Shown here: positions 1-9,465 of the stretch, one piece after another
Layout of the letters: the number at the start of each line of letters is the position of its first letter
How positions within the stretch are numbered: position 1 is the first letter of the stretch
DNA from: Sphingobacterium tenebrionis
Lineage (GTDB): Bacteria > Bacteroidota > Bacteroidia > Sphingobacteriales > Sphingobacteriaceae
Length of the DNA stretch: 64,000 bases
Assembly: GCF_037126265.1 (NCBI RefSeq)
Contig: NZ_JAYLLN010000003.1
Coordinates: 107,260-171,259 of the forward strand
Direction of reading: 5' to 3'
The notes under the pieces: model-generated
Told to the model about the DNA's origin: nothing
The model's database searches: none
The model's input: the letters and a program-made list of their open reading frames with translations, nothing else
Position numbers and translations under genes: made by a program

Positions 1-171
1 GAAGAAGGTAAAGGAGACCATCGAATCCTATTAGCGAAGAATTTCCATCCGTATTATCTCCATCATGGTTCTGGGATATCGTCATCGGAATATAATAATA
101 CAGGGCAATCTCGCTTTATCCTTGCCATATAGGCCACATTTGCCCTAATTTGTCGTAGTTTTGTGTTAATA
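1..171. other. left edge of window, upstream of hemH
   Basis: No gene can be assigned here. One plus-strand frame entering from the left edge stops at 32-34 and another at 130-132. Either could be the 3' end of an upstream gene, but too little is visible to choose. A TAnnTTTG-like box (TAGTTTTG, 156-163) lies only 8 bases before the hemH start, so it would give an almost leaderless message if it is used. Confidence 0.3.
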
Positions 172-1206
172 ATGAGTAAAAAGGCTAAAAAGGGAGTTTT
201 ATTGGTGCAATTGGGTACCCCCAATGCACCCACAACGGGCGAAGTTCGCAAGTATCTAACAGAGTTTCTGATGGATCCTAGGGTAATGGATATACCCTAC
301 ATTTCACGTTCATTGCTGGTCAAGGGGATCATCGTGCCAAGAAGGGCACCCAGATCCGCGGATACCTATTCCACCATCTGGTGTGAGAAAACCGGATCAC
401 CGTTGATGAGGTACAGTTTGGACCAACAAAAGATGCTGCAGGCCGATCTGGGTGAAGAATATCATGTGGAACTGGCCATGCGCTATCAGGAGCCTTCCAT
501 TCCCAAGGCAATGAAGAACCTGGAAGGGATGTTCTTGGAGTCTTTGACGGTTATCCCCCTGTTCCCACAATATGCATCAGCTACCACCGGTTCGGTTATT
601 GACCGGGTGATGGAACTGATGCGAAGTTGGCAATACTTTCCCAAATTGAATTTCGTCAGTAGCTATTGCGAGGATCCTTTGATGGTGGAGGTCATATCAG
701 ACCATGCACGGTACCATGACCTGCAGAGGTTTGACCACTTTTTATTCAGCTACCACGGATTGCCTGTAAGGCAATTGGCCAAGATCGACCCGAAAAAGGA
801 ACTCAGCTGTCCTGATTTTGGTTGTGAAAGCTGCAAAAAGGAAACAAAACCGTTCTGTTATCTGTCCCAATGTTATGCCACCACCAGAGCTGTGGTTGCT
901 AAACTGGGTATCCCAGAGGGAAAATATACCGTTTGTTTCCAATCACGGTTGGGCAAGACACCTTGGATACAGCCTTATACATCAGATTCTTTGCATGAAC
1001 TGGCCAAATCAGGAAAGAAGAGAATACTGGTTTTTTCACCAGCTTTTGTGGCAGACTGTATAGAGACCCTTGATGAGATCAAAGTGGAATATGCCAAAGA
1101 GTTCAAGGAATCCGGTGGCCAGGAAGTAGAAATGGTGGAGAGTTTGAACAATAATCCAAAATGGATTACGGCGTTGAAAAAAATGGTGCTGGAAAACGGA
1201 AATTAA
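172..1206 (+). CDS. hemH: ferrochelatase HemH
   Basis: Ferrochelatase inserts ferrous iron into protoporphyrin IX (or coproporphyrin, depending on the branch) in the last steps of heme synthesis. The 344-residue length fits the family. The N-terminus shows the typical VLLVQLGTPNAP stretch. The metal-site histidine is in FSYHGLP (His about 195), and the conserved acidic motif is in DCIETLDEIK near residue 287. A cysteine-rich stretch (Cys 213, 218, 221, 229 and 234) follows the His motif; whether it binds a cofactor cannot be told. The ATG at 172 is preferred because an upstream in-frame ATG at 163 would add only MLI before a typical MSKK start. The gene ends 3 bases before the next, so the two are probably cotranscribed. 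Confidence 0.95.
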   Translation: MSKKAKKGVLLVQLGTPNAPTTGEVRKYLTEFLMDPRVMDIPYISRSLLVKGIIVPRRAPRSADTYSTIWCEKTGSPLMRYSLDQQKMLQADLGEEYHVELAMRYQEPSIPKAMKNLEGMFLESLTVIPLFPQYASATTGSVIDRVMELMRSWQYFPKLNFVSSYCEDPLMVEVISDHARYHDLQRFDHFLFSYHGLPVRQLAKIDPKKELSCPDFGCESCKKETKPFCYLSQCYATTRAVVAKLGIPEGKYTVCFQSRLGKTPWIQPYTSDSLHELAKSGKKRILVFSPAFVADCIETLDEIKVEYAKEFKESGGQEVEMVESLNNNPKWITALKKMVLENGN

Positions 1207-1209
1207 TAG

Positions 1210-2466
1210 ATGTTAAAGTTAAACGCGGTCATATTATTCCTCTTGGACTTTTATATATTTTTTGCCCTGCGGGCAACAAAAATCAAGTTCATGCGTACCA
1301 GATGGTTTACGATCCTATGGTGGGGATATTCCCTTATCCTATTGGTCGGTCTCTATATTTCCTTTGCATATTCCATCCCACTGATGGTCCGTTCCATCAT
1401 ACTTGTTGCCTTCTTCATCACGGCGGTGAGCAAATTTATCTATGCAGTGGTTCTTGTCATCGATGATCTGCGAAGGGGGGGGATATGGGTTTCGCGCCTA
1501 TTCTCGGGTAGGAAAGGACAGAATCTGCAAGAAAGGCTCGAGGAGTTGGAGGAACCTCTCCCCGAGGTCCCAAAAAAAGGCATCTCACGATCTGATTTTC
1601 TGCTGAAATCCGGGATCATAGTGGCGGCATTACCGATGGTCCCATTGGCCTGGGGGGTAATCTCTACAGCATATGACTATCGCATAAGGCGCCAACGATT
1701 AATCCTTCCGAATCTTCCCAAAGAGTTCCATGGTCTAAGGATCGGCCAGATCTCCGATGTACATTCGGGCTCATTCTATAATAAAAAAGCTGTTCTGGGC
1801 GGTGTCGAGATGCTATTGCAGGAAAAGCCGGATGCCATATTCTTTACCGGGGATCTGGTGAACAACGTAGCGAATGAAATGCGTGATTACCAGGATATCT
1901 TCAGTAGGGTCAAGGCCCCATTGGGTGTTTTCTCCACCCTTGGCAACCATGACTATGGCGATTATTTCTATGGTCCGACGGATTCTCCAGCGAAACGTAA
2001 GAACCTTCAGGATGTCATCGAAACCCATAAAGTGATGGGTTGGGATCTGCTTATGGATGAAAACCGGACATTGAAAGCGGGGAACGAGGAGATTGCTATT
2101 GTAGGTGTCCAGAACTGGGGTACGGGACGTTTTCCCAAAAAAGGCGACCTACGGAAGGCTTTGGTCGGCACGGAAGATAAGGCCGTGAAATTATTGTTGT
2201 CGCATGATCCATCCCATTGGCGTGCGCAGGTATTGGATACAGATATTGACGCTATGTTTGCAGGCCATACCCATGGAATGCAGTTCGGTGTACGTGGGGA
2301 GAACTTCCAATGGAGTCCTGCCAAATATATTTATAAGGAATGGGCGGGCCTTTACAGAGAAGGCAATTCACAACTCTACGTAAATACTGGATTTGGTTTC
2401 CTAGGATACCCTGGGAGGGTAGGTATAGCCCCTGAGATAACTATTTTTGAACTTCTTCGGGCATAG
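1210..2466 (+). CDS. membrane metallophosphoesterase (calcineurin-like, YaeI type)
   Basis: The 418-residue protein has about four hydrophobic segments in the first 95 residues, a charged linker, another hydrophobic stretch near 137-152, and then a calcineurin-like phosphoesterase domain. The two-metal motifs are all present in order: ISDVHSG, FFTGDLVNN, LGNHDYGD, LLSHDP and FAGHTHGMQFG. The domain order resembles the YaeI/YkuE group, which is thought to act on lipid-linked or cyclic phosphodiesters at the membrane. The substrate here is not known. It starts 3 bases after hemH and probably shares its transcript. Confidence 0.85.
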   Translation: MLKLNAVILFLLDFYIFFALRATKIKFMRTRWFTILWWGYSLILLVGLYISFAYSIPLMVRSIILVAFFITAVSKFIYAVVLVIDDLRRGGIWVSRLFSGRKGQNLQERLEELEEPLPEVPKKGISRSDFLLKSGIIVAALPMVPLAWGVISTAYDYRIRRQRLILPNLPKEFHGLRIGQISDVHSGSFYNKKAVLGGVEMLLQEKPDAIFFTGDLVNNVANEMRDYQDIFSRVKAPLGVFSTLGNHDYGDYFYGPTDSPAKRKNLQDVIETHKVMGWDLLMDENRTLKAGNEEIAIVGVQNWGTGRFPKKGDLRKALVGTEDKAVKLLLSHDPSHWRAQVLDTDIDAMFAGHTHGMQFGVRGENFQWSPAKYIYKEWAGLYREGNSQLYVNTGFGFLGYPGRVGIAPEITIFELLRA

Positions 2467-2804
2467 GCCGATATTTCTGGAATCTGCCCCCCACCCATAT
2501 TTCTTGATACGGGTTTCAGATCTTTGGATCCCCTTTTGCCGTATGGATATGGCAAGACTGTGGGCATTTTGGTCATCCCTGCCCTAGATGACCCATTCGT
2601 TGTCCTCGGAACATATACCCTCCCCATTTTTGCTCTTCCCTTGAGATCGAACTGACCAGAAGTTGGCGGTTTGGACAGTTGCAACTAGAATTGGTACGCG
2701 TCTGCCTGGGCAATTTAACCCAAATCGGCACTCAATGGGACACTTTATCCATTGTTTTTGGAAATAACTTACTATTTTTGGTCCTGCACATCAAACCGGT
2801 TGCC
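2467..2804. other. intergenic region before the signalling block
   Basis: No convincing gene is seen. An inverted repeat, GGTCATC (2571-2577) and GATGACC (2587-2593) with a 9-base loop, could form a short hairpin. No U-tract follows it. The region presumably carries the promoter of the downstream signalling genes, but no clear TAnnTTTG box with a partner was found. Confidence 0.3.
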
Positions 2805-4289
2805 ATGATACTTATAGTGGATGATATCCAGGAGAATATTTTTTCGTTGAAGAGGCTTCTTGAATCCAAGGGCTATCAGACAGATTCTGCGCCATCAGGG
2901 GAAGAAGCGCTGAAATTGGCAATCAGGAACAATTATGTGCTGATAATCATGGATGTGCAGATGCCTGATATGGATGGCTTCGAGGTAGCAGAGACCCTCA
3001 AGGGGCTCAATAGGACAAAGGACATCCCGATTATTTTCCTTACGGCGGTTAATCGCGATAAGAGTTTTATTGCCAAAGGCTACCAGAGTGGAGGGATAGA
3101 CTATGTGACCAAACCGATCGATCCGGAGATACTTCTGTTGAAGGTTGGTACATTCTACCGGCTATACGAGCAGAACCAGATGCTCATCAATACAAAGGAG
3201 GCCCTTAGGCATGAGGTGGAAGTGAGAAAACGTGCCGAGCAGAATCTCTTGAACAGATCTGAATACCTGCAGGGGATCCTTGAATCCATTCCCCAGATCG
3301 CCTTCACCACCGACAGATCGGGCACGATCGAATTCACCAACCAGAAGTGGTACGATTACTCGACCTCCCAAACGGAGTTTCCCCAGGGATGGCCCGGGGA
3401 GAGTTGTTATCTTGCCGAATGGCTGGGAAGAACCTATGTCGGTGAAACATACCAAAGGGAAGTTCGGATCAAGAATCTAATTTCCGATGAATTCCGGTAC
3501 CATCTTTTGAGGATCACTCCGGTGAATCTACCCGGTGGGGAATTTAATTGGGTAGGGACCTTTACAGATATTGAGGACCATAAAAGGATAGAGAAGAAAA
3601 AGGATGCCTTTATCAGTATCGCATCCCATGAGCTAAAAACACCGCTCACCGGGATCCGGGCATACGCCCAACTGGCAGAAAGAAGCCTTAAGGATTCCCA
3701 GGACACCAAAGCCTATGGATTTGTTAAGAAAACTCTGGAGCAATCCGAAAGGCTCAATGCCCTTGTTACTGATCTGCTTGATGTAGCGAACATTGAGGAA
3801 GGTAGGATCAAACTGAGGAAAAAATTTTTTGATCTGGAAAAAGTCATCGAAAATGTTTGCATGGGCGTAGTGCAATCCTACCCGCAGCGTAGTGTAGAGA
3901 TCACCAGGCATGGGGAACCACTTAAGGAAAAGATCTTGGGTGACCAGATCAGGATCGAACAGGTGCTCAACAATTTTCTGGGCAACGCGGTAAAATATGC
4001 TCCCAACCATGACCGGGTGGAACTATCCACCGAGATCTCAGATGGGGAGCTGAAGATAAGCGTGACCGACCGTGGAATTGGAATCCCGCCGGAAAAACTA
4101 CCCTATGTATTCAATAAGTTTTACAGGGTGGAGGAATCCTCGGTAAAATTCCAGGGCCTTGGCCTGGGGCTTTTCATCTGCCAGGAGATCATTCAGGGCC
4201 ACGGAGGAATTTGTGGCGTTGAAAGTACACCGGGGCTCGGCAGTACGTTTTATTTTAAGATCCCTTTAATATATGACAATGAACAATAG
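2805..4289 (+). CDS. REC-PAS-histidine kinase (inverted hybrid kinase)
   Basis: The soluble 494-residue kinase starts with a receiver domain (residues 1-120: VDD acidic pocket, phosphoacceptor in IIMDVQMPDMDG, lysine in TKPID). A coiled-coil linker and a PAS domain follow (about 155-265). HisKA comes next (SIASHELKTPLTG), then HATPase_c with the N-box GNAVKYAPN, the G1 motif DRGIGIPPE and the G2 motif GLGLGLF. A receiver at the N-terminus suggests the kinase is itself switched by phosphorylation from another protein. The start is placed at the ATG at 2805 because the receiver domain begins there; the upstream in-frame extension to 2679 has no domain character. The 3' end overlaps the next gene by 17 bases, so translation is probably coupled. 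Confidence 0.88.
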   Translation: MILIVDDIQENIFSLKRLLESKGYQTDSAPSGEEALKLAIRNNYVLIIMDVQMPDMDGFEVAETLKGLNRTKDIPIIFLTAVNRDKSFIAKGYQSGGIDYVTKPIDPEILLLKVGTFYRLYEQNQMLINTKEALRHEVEVRKRAEQNLLNRSEYLQGILESIPQIAFTTDRSGTIEFTNQKWYDYSTSQTEFPQGWPGESCYLAEWLGRTYVGETYQREVRIKNLISDEFRYHLLRITPVNLPGGEFNWVGTFTDIEDHKRIEKKKDAFISIASHELKTPLTGIRAYAQLAERSLKDSQDTKAYGFVKKTLEQSERLNALVTDLLDVANIEEGRIKLRKKFFDLEKVIENVCMGVVQSYPQRSVEITRHGEPLKEKILGDQIRIEQVLNNFLGNAVKYAPNHDRVELSTEISDGELKISVTDRGIGIPPEKLPYVFNKFYRVEESSVKFQGLGLGLFICQEIIQGHGGICGVESTPGLGSTFYFKIPLIYDNEQ

Positions 4290-7200
4290 GAAACTCTTCA
4301 ATCTTCAATTGGGTTTTGCCTTTTCGGTGCTGGTTATGATCAGCTGTTCGGTAATAACATACCTGAGCCTAAAGGACCAGCAGGCCAATAAATCCCTCGT
4401 GGACCGAACAAAATATACCATAGTCTCCATGAACCAGATCCTATTGGACCTCCAGAATGCGGAAACGGGCCAGCGGGGCTATCTTCTGACAGGGGATCCC
4501 AAATACCTTGCCCCATACAAAAGGAGCAAGGACTCGCTATTGATAAACATCGAACAGGCAGGGGCCTTTTTTTCGGATAGGGACCTCCAGAAACAGCGTT
4601 TCGATTCCTTAGGTGATATTGCCAGGAAACGGATGGACATCTTGGACCAGGTCATGGACCAGAAGGTCCGAGGCGATGCCCAGTGGATGACGACCTTGGG
4701 AAAGGGAAGATCGCTGATGGATTCATCCAGGAGAATCATAGGCGACATAATTTCCAGGGAAGAGGCTGTACTTGAGGATCATAGCCGTAAACTCGAATCC
4801 TCCTCCAAAAGCACGGGGGCCTTCATTATCGTGGCATCCATGCTCTCGCTGATCATCACAGGGCTACTTTTCTGGAGATTGAGGGCGGATCTTTCCAAAA
4901 GGAACCTCCTGCAGTTACAGTTAATTGAGAAAGATAGGGAGATCAGTGGTCGGATCAACAGTATAAAGGAGATCGCAAACAGGATATCCCATGGACAGTA
5001 CGATCTGAGTGTGCAGGACTTCAACCAGGATGATCTTGGCAACCTTGCAGAATCCATCTCGCGGATGACCCAGTCCCTTAAGGCCTCCTTTGATGAACTG
5101 AAGGAAAGTCAGTGGAAAAAGACAGGCTTGGCCACCTTAGGTCAGCATATAATGGGTAATCTTACCTTTCAGGAACTATCGCAGAGGGTCCTTGCATTCC
5201 TAATGGATTATCTGGAATGTTCCAACGGAAGTCTATACCTTTTCAATAGGGGAACATTGGACCTGGTGCATTCTGCCGGGATGGACGGGGAGATTAGGGA
5301 CTCCTTCATTCCCGGGCAGGGGATCATTGGACAGGTCTTCTCGGAGGGTCGGACCCGGTTGGTATCCGGGCTGGAAGATCCCTCGCGAAACTTTATTTCC
5401 TTTTCCCAGGGAAACCTTCCTGTTGAACAGATATTGGTCATACCCATACTCCATGAGGGAAGAGCGGTGTCGGTCATCGAATTGGGAAAGTTGGGGCCAT
5501 TCAGACCAAATGCCCTTGATCTGGTGGAGATGGTGAATTCGAGTATCGGACTGGCCTTTGCTGCGGCAGAGAACAGGAAAAGGATCCAGGACCTACTGGA
5601 GGAGACCCAGGCCCAAACCGAAGAACTCCAGGTTCAGCAGGTGGAGCTCGAGAACCTGAATACCGAACTGGAAGCGCAGGCCACAAAGCTCAGGGTCTCT
5701 GAAGAGGAACTGCGTGTACAGCAGGAAGAACTGATAAACTTTAACCAGGAACTCGAGCAGCGAAGTACGATGCTCGAAGAAAGGAACCAAAGGATCGCGG
5801 TACAGAATATGGAGATCAAGGAACGTGCCGAGGCACTTGCCATGAGTACCAGGTACAAATCCGAGTTCCTTGCGAATATGTCGCACGAACTGCGCACACC
5901 ATTGAATTCCATATTGCTTCTCTCGAAGATCCTTTCGGAGAATGAACAGGGCAACCTGGATGAAGAACAGATGGAATCCTGTAAGGTGATCTGGACATCT
6001 GGCTCTAGTCTTCTGAACCTGATCGATGAGATCCTCGACCTTTCCAAGATCGAAGCGGGGAAGATGCAGCTGGAAATCCGCCAGGTGGATATCCCTTCAC
6101 TGAGCAGGGATATCAAGGGTATGTTCGACCCTCTATTCAAGGATAAGGGGGTAGACCTGAAGATCGATTACAACATTCAGGAGGTTGGCCTGTCATCCTT
6201 CCATTCCGACCGATTGCGATTGGAGCAGATACTCCGGAACCTTATTTCCAATGCCCTAAAATTTACCCATCAAGGAACTGTTTCCATCCAGGTTTCCTCC
6301 TCGGAGAAAGAGGTCACTTTTAGGGTCCGGGATACCGGCATTGGAATTCCGGTGGAAAAGCAGAAGATCATATTCGATGCTTTCCAGCAGGCCGACGGTT
6401 CGACCAAAAGGAAATATGGAGGAACAGGTCTCGGTCTGTCCATCAGTAAGGAGCTTGCCAAACTCTTGGGAGGGGACCTGAGTGTCGAGAGCGTAGAGAA
6501 TCAGGGGAGTACATTTACCCTTCGTCTCCCGCTGGACCTATCCATGGATACAGGCAGTCCCGATGAAGGTCCCATTGCGAAACCAGAGATCCAGGAGCCC
6601 CTACAAAATTTGCCGGTAACTCCCCCTGAAGGGTTCGATCTGGCCGCTTTACCCGAACCTGTCGCCGACGATAGGTATTCCGTGGGCCAAGGCGGCAGGT
6701 TCCTTCTGATTGTTGAGGATGATATAGGTTTTGCCAAGGCACTATTGGATTATTCACGTAAGAACGGCTATATGGGGATCGTTGTTACTCAAGGTGATCA
6801 CGTCCTTCCCATAGCGGTCAACCTAATGCCGGTTTGCATTCTACTGGATATCCAACTTCCGGTAATGGATGGCTGGCAGGTGTTGGAACAGCTCAAGGGA
6901 ACTCCATCCACTAGGCATATCCCGGTGCATATGATGAGTTCACAGGAGGCCAGGAAAGAGAGCCTCAGAAAGGGCGCCATCGATTTCATCAACAAGCCGA
7001 TCGCCTTCCAACAGATGCGCGGCATGTTCACGACAATTGAGAGGGCATTGGAAAAGGGCAGCCAGAAGGTTCTGATAATAGAGGAAAACCCTAAACATGC
7101 CCAAGCACTCGCCTATTTCCTGGATAACTTCAATATCGTATCGGAAATAAGGGACAATGTTAAGGACAGCGTAGACTCACTTACCCAAGGAAATGCAGAT

Positions 7201-7866
7201 TGTGTGATCCTGGACATGGGAATTCCCGATAGGATAGGTTATGAGGCACTGGAAGCGATAAAAAGCGTCAAGGGATTGGAGAGCCTTCCGATCATTGTCT
7301 TCACGGGAAAGAACCTCTCCAGCAAGGAGGAGCTAAGGATCAGGGGCTATGCAGATTCGGTTGTGGTTAAAACCGCACAGTCCTACCAGAGGCTTCTTGA
7401 TGAGGTAAGTCTTTTTCTGCACCTGATAGATGAAAAACCAAATGACCAAGCCCTTCGCAAGAAAGCCTATGGCTCATTGGGTGAGGTACTCAACAATAAG
7501 AAGGTACTGATCGCGGATGACGACATCCGAAATATCTACTCCCTTACCAGAGCGCTCGAAAGGTTCCAAATGGAAGTGTTCTCTGCACTTGACGGTAAGG
7601 AGGCGCTGGAGGCCCTAGAGCTCCATCCGGAGATCGATATCGTTCTCATGGATATGATGATGCCCAATCTTGATGGATACGAAACCATCAGTAAATTGCG
7701 CAAAGATAGGAGGTTCTCGGATCTACCTGTAATAGCAGTAACCGCCAAGGCCATGTCCGGGGACAGGGAAAGATGCATTGCGGTTGGAGCCTCGGACTAT
7801 ATCTCCAAACCCGTGGATGTTGATCAGTTGATATCCCTATTAAGGGTATGGATGTACGCCAGTTAA
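4273..7866 (+). CDS. CHASE3-HAMP-GAF hybrid histidine kinase with three receivers
   Basis: The 1197-residue hybrid sensor kinase has two transmembrane segments (about 10-30 and 180-201) that bracket a CHASE3-type extracytoplasmic domain. HAMP (205-275) and GAF (about 290-440) follow. A long Gln/Glu-rich coiled coil (440-530) leads into HisKA (NMSHELRTPLNS) and HATPase_c (RDTGIGIP and GGTGLGLSIS). Three receivers follow: about 815-935 (ILLDIQLPVMDGW), 945-1060 (VILDMGIPDRIG) and 1078-1195 (LMDMMMPNLDG). The second receiver has EE instead of DD in its acidic pocket. This is probably the central phosphodonor of the gene block. An alternative ATG lies at 4279. The input signal is unknown. Confidence 0.9.
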   Translation: MTMNNRKLFNLQLGFAFSVLVMISCSVITYLSLKDQQANKSLVDRTKYTIVSMNQILLDLQNAETGQRGYLLTGDPKYLAPYKRSKDSLLINIEQAGAFFSDRDLQKQRFDSLGDIARKRMDILDQVMDQKVRGDAQWMTTLGKGRSLMDSSRRIIGDIISREEAVLEDHSRKLESSSKSTGAFIIVASMLSLIITGLLFWRLRADLSKRNLLQLQLIEKDREISGRINSIKEIANRISHGQYDLSVQDFNQDDLGNLAESISRMTQSLKASFDELKESQWKKTGLATLGQHIMGNLTFQELSQRVLAFLMDYLECSNGSLYLFNRGTLDLVHSAGMDGEIRDSFIPGQGIIGQVFSEGRTRLVSGLEDPSRNFISFSQGNLPVEQILVIPILHEGRAVSVIELGKLGPFRPNALDLVEMVNSSIGLAFAAAENRKRIQDLLEETQAQTEELQVQQVELENLNTELEAQATKLRVSEEELRVQQEELINFNQELEQRSTMLEERNQRIAVQNMEIKERAEALAMSTRYKSEFLANMSHELRTPLNSILLLSKILSENEQGNLDEEQMESCKVIWTSGSSLLNLIDEILDLSKIEAGKMQLEIRQVDIPSLSRDIKGMFDPLFKDKGVDLKIDYNIQEVGLSSFHSDRLRLEQILRNLISNALKFTHQGTVSIQVSSSEKEVTFRVRDTGIGIPVEKQKIIFDAFQQADGSTKRKYGGTGLGLSISKELAKLLGGDLSVESVENQGSTFTLRLPLDLSMDTGSPDEGPIAKPEIQEPLQNLPVTPPEGFDLAALPEPVADDRYSVGQGGRFLLIVEDDIGFAKALLDYSRKNGYMGIVVTQGDHVLPIAVNLMPVCILLDIQLPVMDGWQVLEQLKGTPSTRHIPVHMMSSQEARKESLRKGAIDFINKPIAFQQMRGMFTTIERALEKGSQKVLIIEENPKHAQALAYFLDNFNIVSEIRDNVKDSVDSLTQGNADCVILDMGIPDRIGYEALEAIKSVKGLESLPIIVFTGKNLSSKEELRIRGYADSVVVKTAQSYQRLLDEVSLFLHLIDEKPNDQALRKKAYGSLGEVLNNKKVLIADDDIRNIYSLTRALERFQMEVFSALDGKEALEALELHPEIDIVLMDMMMPNLDGYETISKLRKDRRFSDLPVIAVTAKAMSGDRERCIAVGASDYISKPVDVDQLISLLRVWMYAS

Positions 7867-7877
7867 AAAAATGAAAC

Positions 7878-8273
7878 ATGAATAAGCGAACCAAGATCTT
7901 GATCGTCGACGACGATCCCCGGAATATTTTTGCCCTTAGTTACGCCCTTAAGGTCAAGGGCTATGATGTGCTTAGCTGCACCACGGCCCAACAGGGGATG
8001 GAATTCCTCATCCAGACCCCCTCGATCGGAATCTTACTACTGGATATGATGATGCCTGAAATCGATGGTTTTGAAATGATGGAAATGATAAGGGAACAAG
8101 GGCTTGAACGGACCGTAGGGGTCATCGCGGTCACGGCACGTACCATGGCAGGAGATAGGCAACGGTGCCTTGATTCCGGTGTGGACGGTTTCGTTTCCAA
8201 ACCCATCGACCTGGAGGTGTTGCTGGCAGAAATTGAAAGACTGCTCAGTACAGACGGCAAACAGGTAGAATGA
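7878..8273 (+). CDS. single-domain response regulator
   Basis: This stand-alone receiver of 131 residues has ILIVDDDPRN at the N-terminus, the phosphoacceptor Asp in LLLDMMMPEIDG, the switch Thr in VIAVTARTM and Lys in VSKPIDL. It has no output domain, so it probably shuttles phosphate or acts by protein contact (CheY/Spo0F-like). It starts 11 bases after the large hybrid kinase. Its stop overlaps the start of cheR by 4 bases (ATGA), a sign of translational coupling. Confidence 0.9.
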   Translation: MNKRTKILIVDDDPRNIFALSYALKVKGYDVLSCTTAQQGMEFLIQTPSIGILLLDMMMPEIDGFEMMEMIREQGLERTVGVIAVTARTMAGDRQRCLDSGVDGFVSKPIDLEVLLAEIERLLSTDGKQVE

Positions 8274-9085
8274 GGTCCCAGGTTCAAGAAATCGATCGGT
8301 TCCTCGAGGAACTCTACCTGAAGTTCGGACTCGATTTCCGGGGTTATAGCAAGCCCTCGCTGTACAGGCGTGTTTCCAGGTTCCTCTCCGAGAATAAGTT
8401 ATCCTCGGATCCCGCGGCGTGGATAGAGGTTTTTGAGAAGGACGGATTTCTAGATCGATTCCTGCAGCAGGTCACAGTAAACTATTCGGAAATGTTCAGG
8501 GATCCAAAATTCTACAGTGCCATAACCAAGGACATTATCCCTTATCTGGCCACTTTCCCGAGCGTACGCATATGGGTGCCCGGATGCGCCGCGGGTGAGG
8601 AGGCCTATTCTTTTGCCATCATGCTCAAGGAGGCAGGTATCTACCATAAATGCACCATCTATGCCACAGACATCGATCCCCACTGTCTTCAGATGGCCCG
8701 AAAAGCGATCTATCCCTTGGACATGTTAAGGACCTATTCGAGAAATTATCTTCTTGCAGGTGGGAAGGAGGATTTTTCGACCTATTATACCGCAAATTAT
8801 GGTTATGCACAGTTCGATAAGTCCCTCTCAGAAAGAATAATCTTTGCTTCGCACAACCTGGTCTCAGAAAGTGCCTTTAATTCCTTTCAGCTGATATCCT
8901 GCCGCAACGTACTGATATATTTCGGAAGGGAGCTCCAGGAAATGGTACTTGATAATTTTAACAGAAACATAGAGGGATCCGGCTACCTGTGCCTTGGGTC
9001 CAGGGAAACAATCCAGTTTTCAGGTATAAAGAATCAGTATAAGCAGATTTCGGACCAGAAAATATATAAAAAAATATATCTTTGA
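8270..9085 (+). CDS. cheR: CheR-type protein-glutamate methyltransferase
   Basis: The 271-residue protein has the all-helical CheR N-terminal domain (about 1-70, with YSKPSLYRRVSRFL) and a SAM-dependent methyltransferase domain. The SAM-binding motif is VPGCAAGEEAYSF (residues 103-115), followed by IYATDIDPHCL and the late motif SCRNVLIYFG. CheR enzymes methylate glutamates of receptor proteins. No chemoreceptor, CheA, CheW or methylesterase CheB is seen in the window. In many Bacteroidetes, CheR/CheB pairs sit with hybrid kinases rather than chemotaxis genes. The target here is not visible; the neighbouring sensor proteins are candidates. Confidence 0.88.
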   Translation: MRSQVQEIDRFLEELYLKFGLDFRGYSKPSLYRRVSRFLSENKLSSDPAAWIEVFEKDGFLDRFLQQVTVNYSEMFRDPKFYSAITKDIIPYLATFPSVRIWVPGCAAGEEAYSFAIMLKEAGIYHKCTIYATDIDPHCLQMARKAIYPLDMLRTYSRNYLLAGGKEDFSTYYTANYGYAQFDKSLSERIIFASHNLVSESAFNSFQLISCRNVLIYFGRELQEMVLDNFNRNIEGSGYLCLGSRETIQFSGIKNQYKQISDQKIYKKIYL

Positions 9086-9090
9086 AAGCT

Positions 9091-9465
9091 ATGAAACAAA
9101 AAATTGCCTTGGTTTTTGAGGACGATCCTCATGTTCTGGAAATATATGAAATAGTCCTGGAGGGAATGGGATTTCATGTCAATAGCTCCATGACCTCCCA
9201 CGATGTCCTGGAAAGAGTGGAAAAGTCACGACCGGACCTGATAATTATGGATAATTGGATCCCTGATATTGGAGGTGTCCAGGCCACGCAGCTTCTAAAA
9301 CAGCACGATACGTATAATAAGATCCCCGTACTATATGTTTCTGCAAACACAGAGGTGGAATCACTTTCAAAAATGGCCAGGGCCGATGCCTACCTGGCCA
9401 AACCATTCAGTCTGGATGAGCTGGAGGGTCAGATTCTTGCAGTCCTGGAGGGATCCACCATCTGA
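9091..9465 (+). CDS. single-domain response regulator
   Basis: This receiver of about 124 residues has the acidic pocket in LVFEDDPHV, the phosphoacceptor in IIMDNWIPDIGG and the lysine in LAKPFSLDEL. The usual MP after the phospho-Asp is WIP here. It has no output domain. The ATG at 9091 is preferred; a TTG at 9082, overlapping the cheR stop, would add three residues. It is the last gene of the first signalling run, followed by a 368-base gap. Confidence 0.85.
   Translation: MKQKIALVFEDDPHVLEIYEIVLEGMGFHVNSSMTSHDVLERVEKSRPDLIIMDNWIPDIGGVQATQLLKQHDTYNKIPVLYVSANTEVESLSKMARADAYLAKPFSLDELEGQILAVLEGSTI

Noticed and set aside
805..885. Cysteine cluster of ferrochelatase as an iron-sulfur site
   Set aside because: Five cysteines are present, but they lie in the middle of the protein, not at the C-terminal position of the known 2Fe-2S ferrochelatases, so a cluster cannot be claimed.
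5634..6140. 168-residue Ser-rich open frame on the minus strand
   Set aside because: Antisense to the coiled coil and HisKA part of the hybrid kinase; the Ser runs mirror Glu/Leu codons of the real gene.
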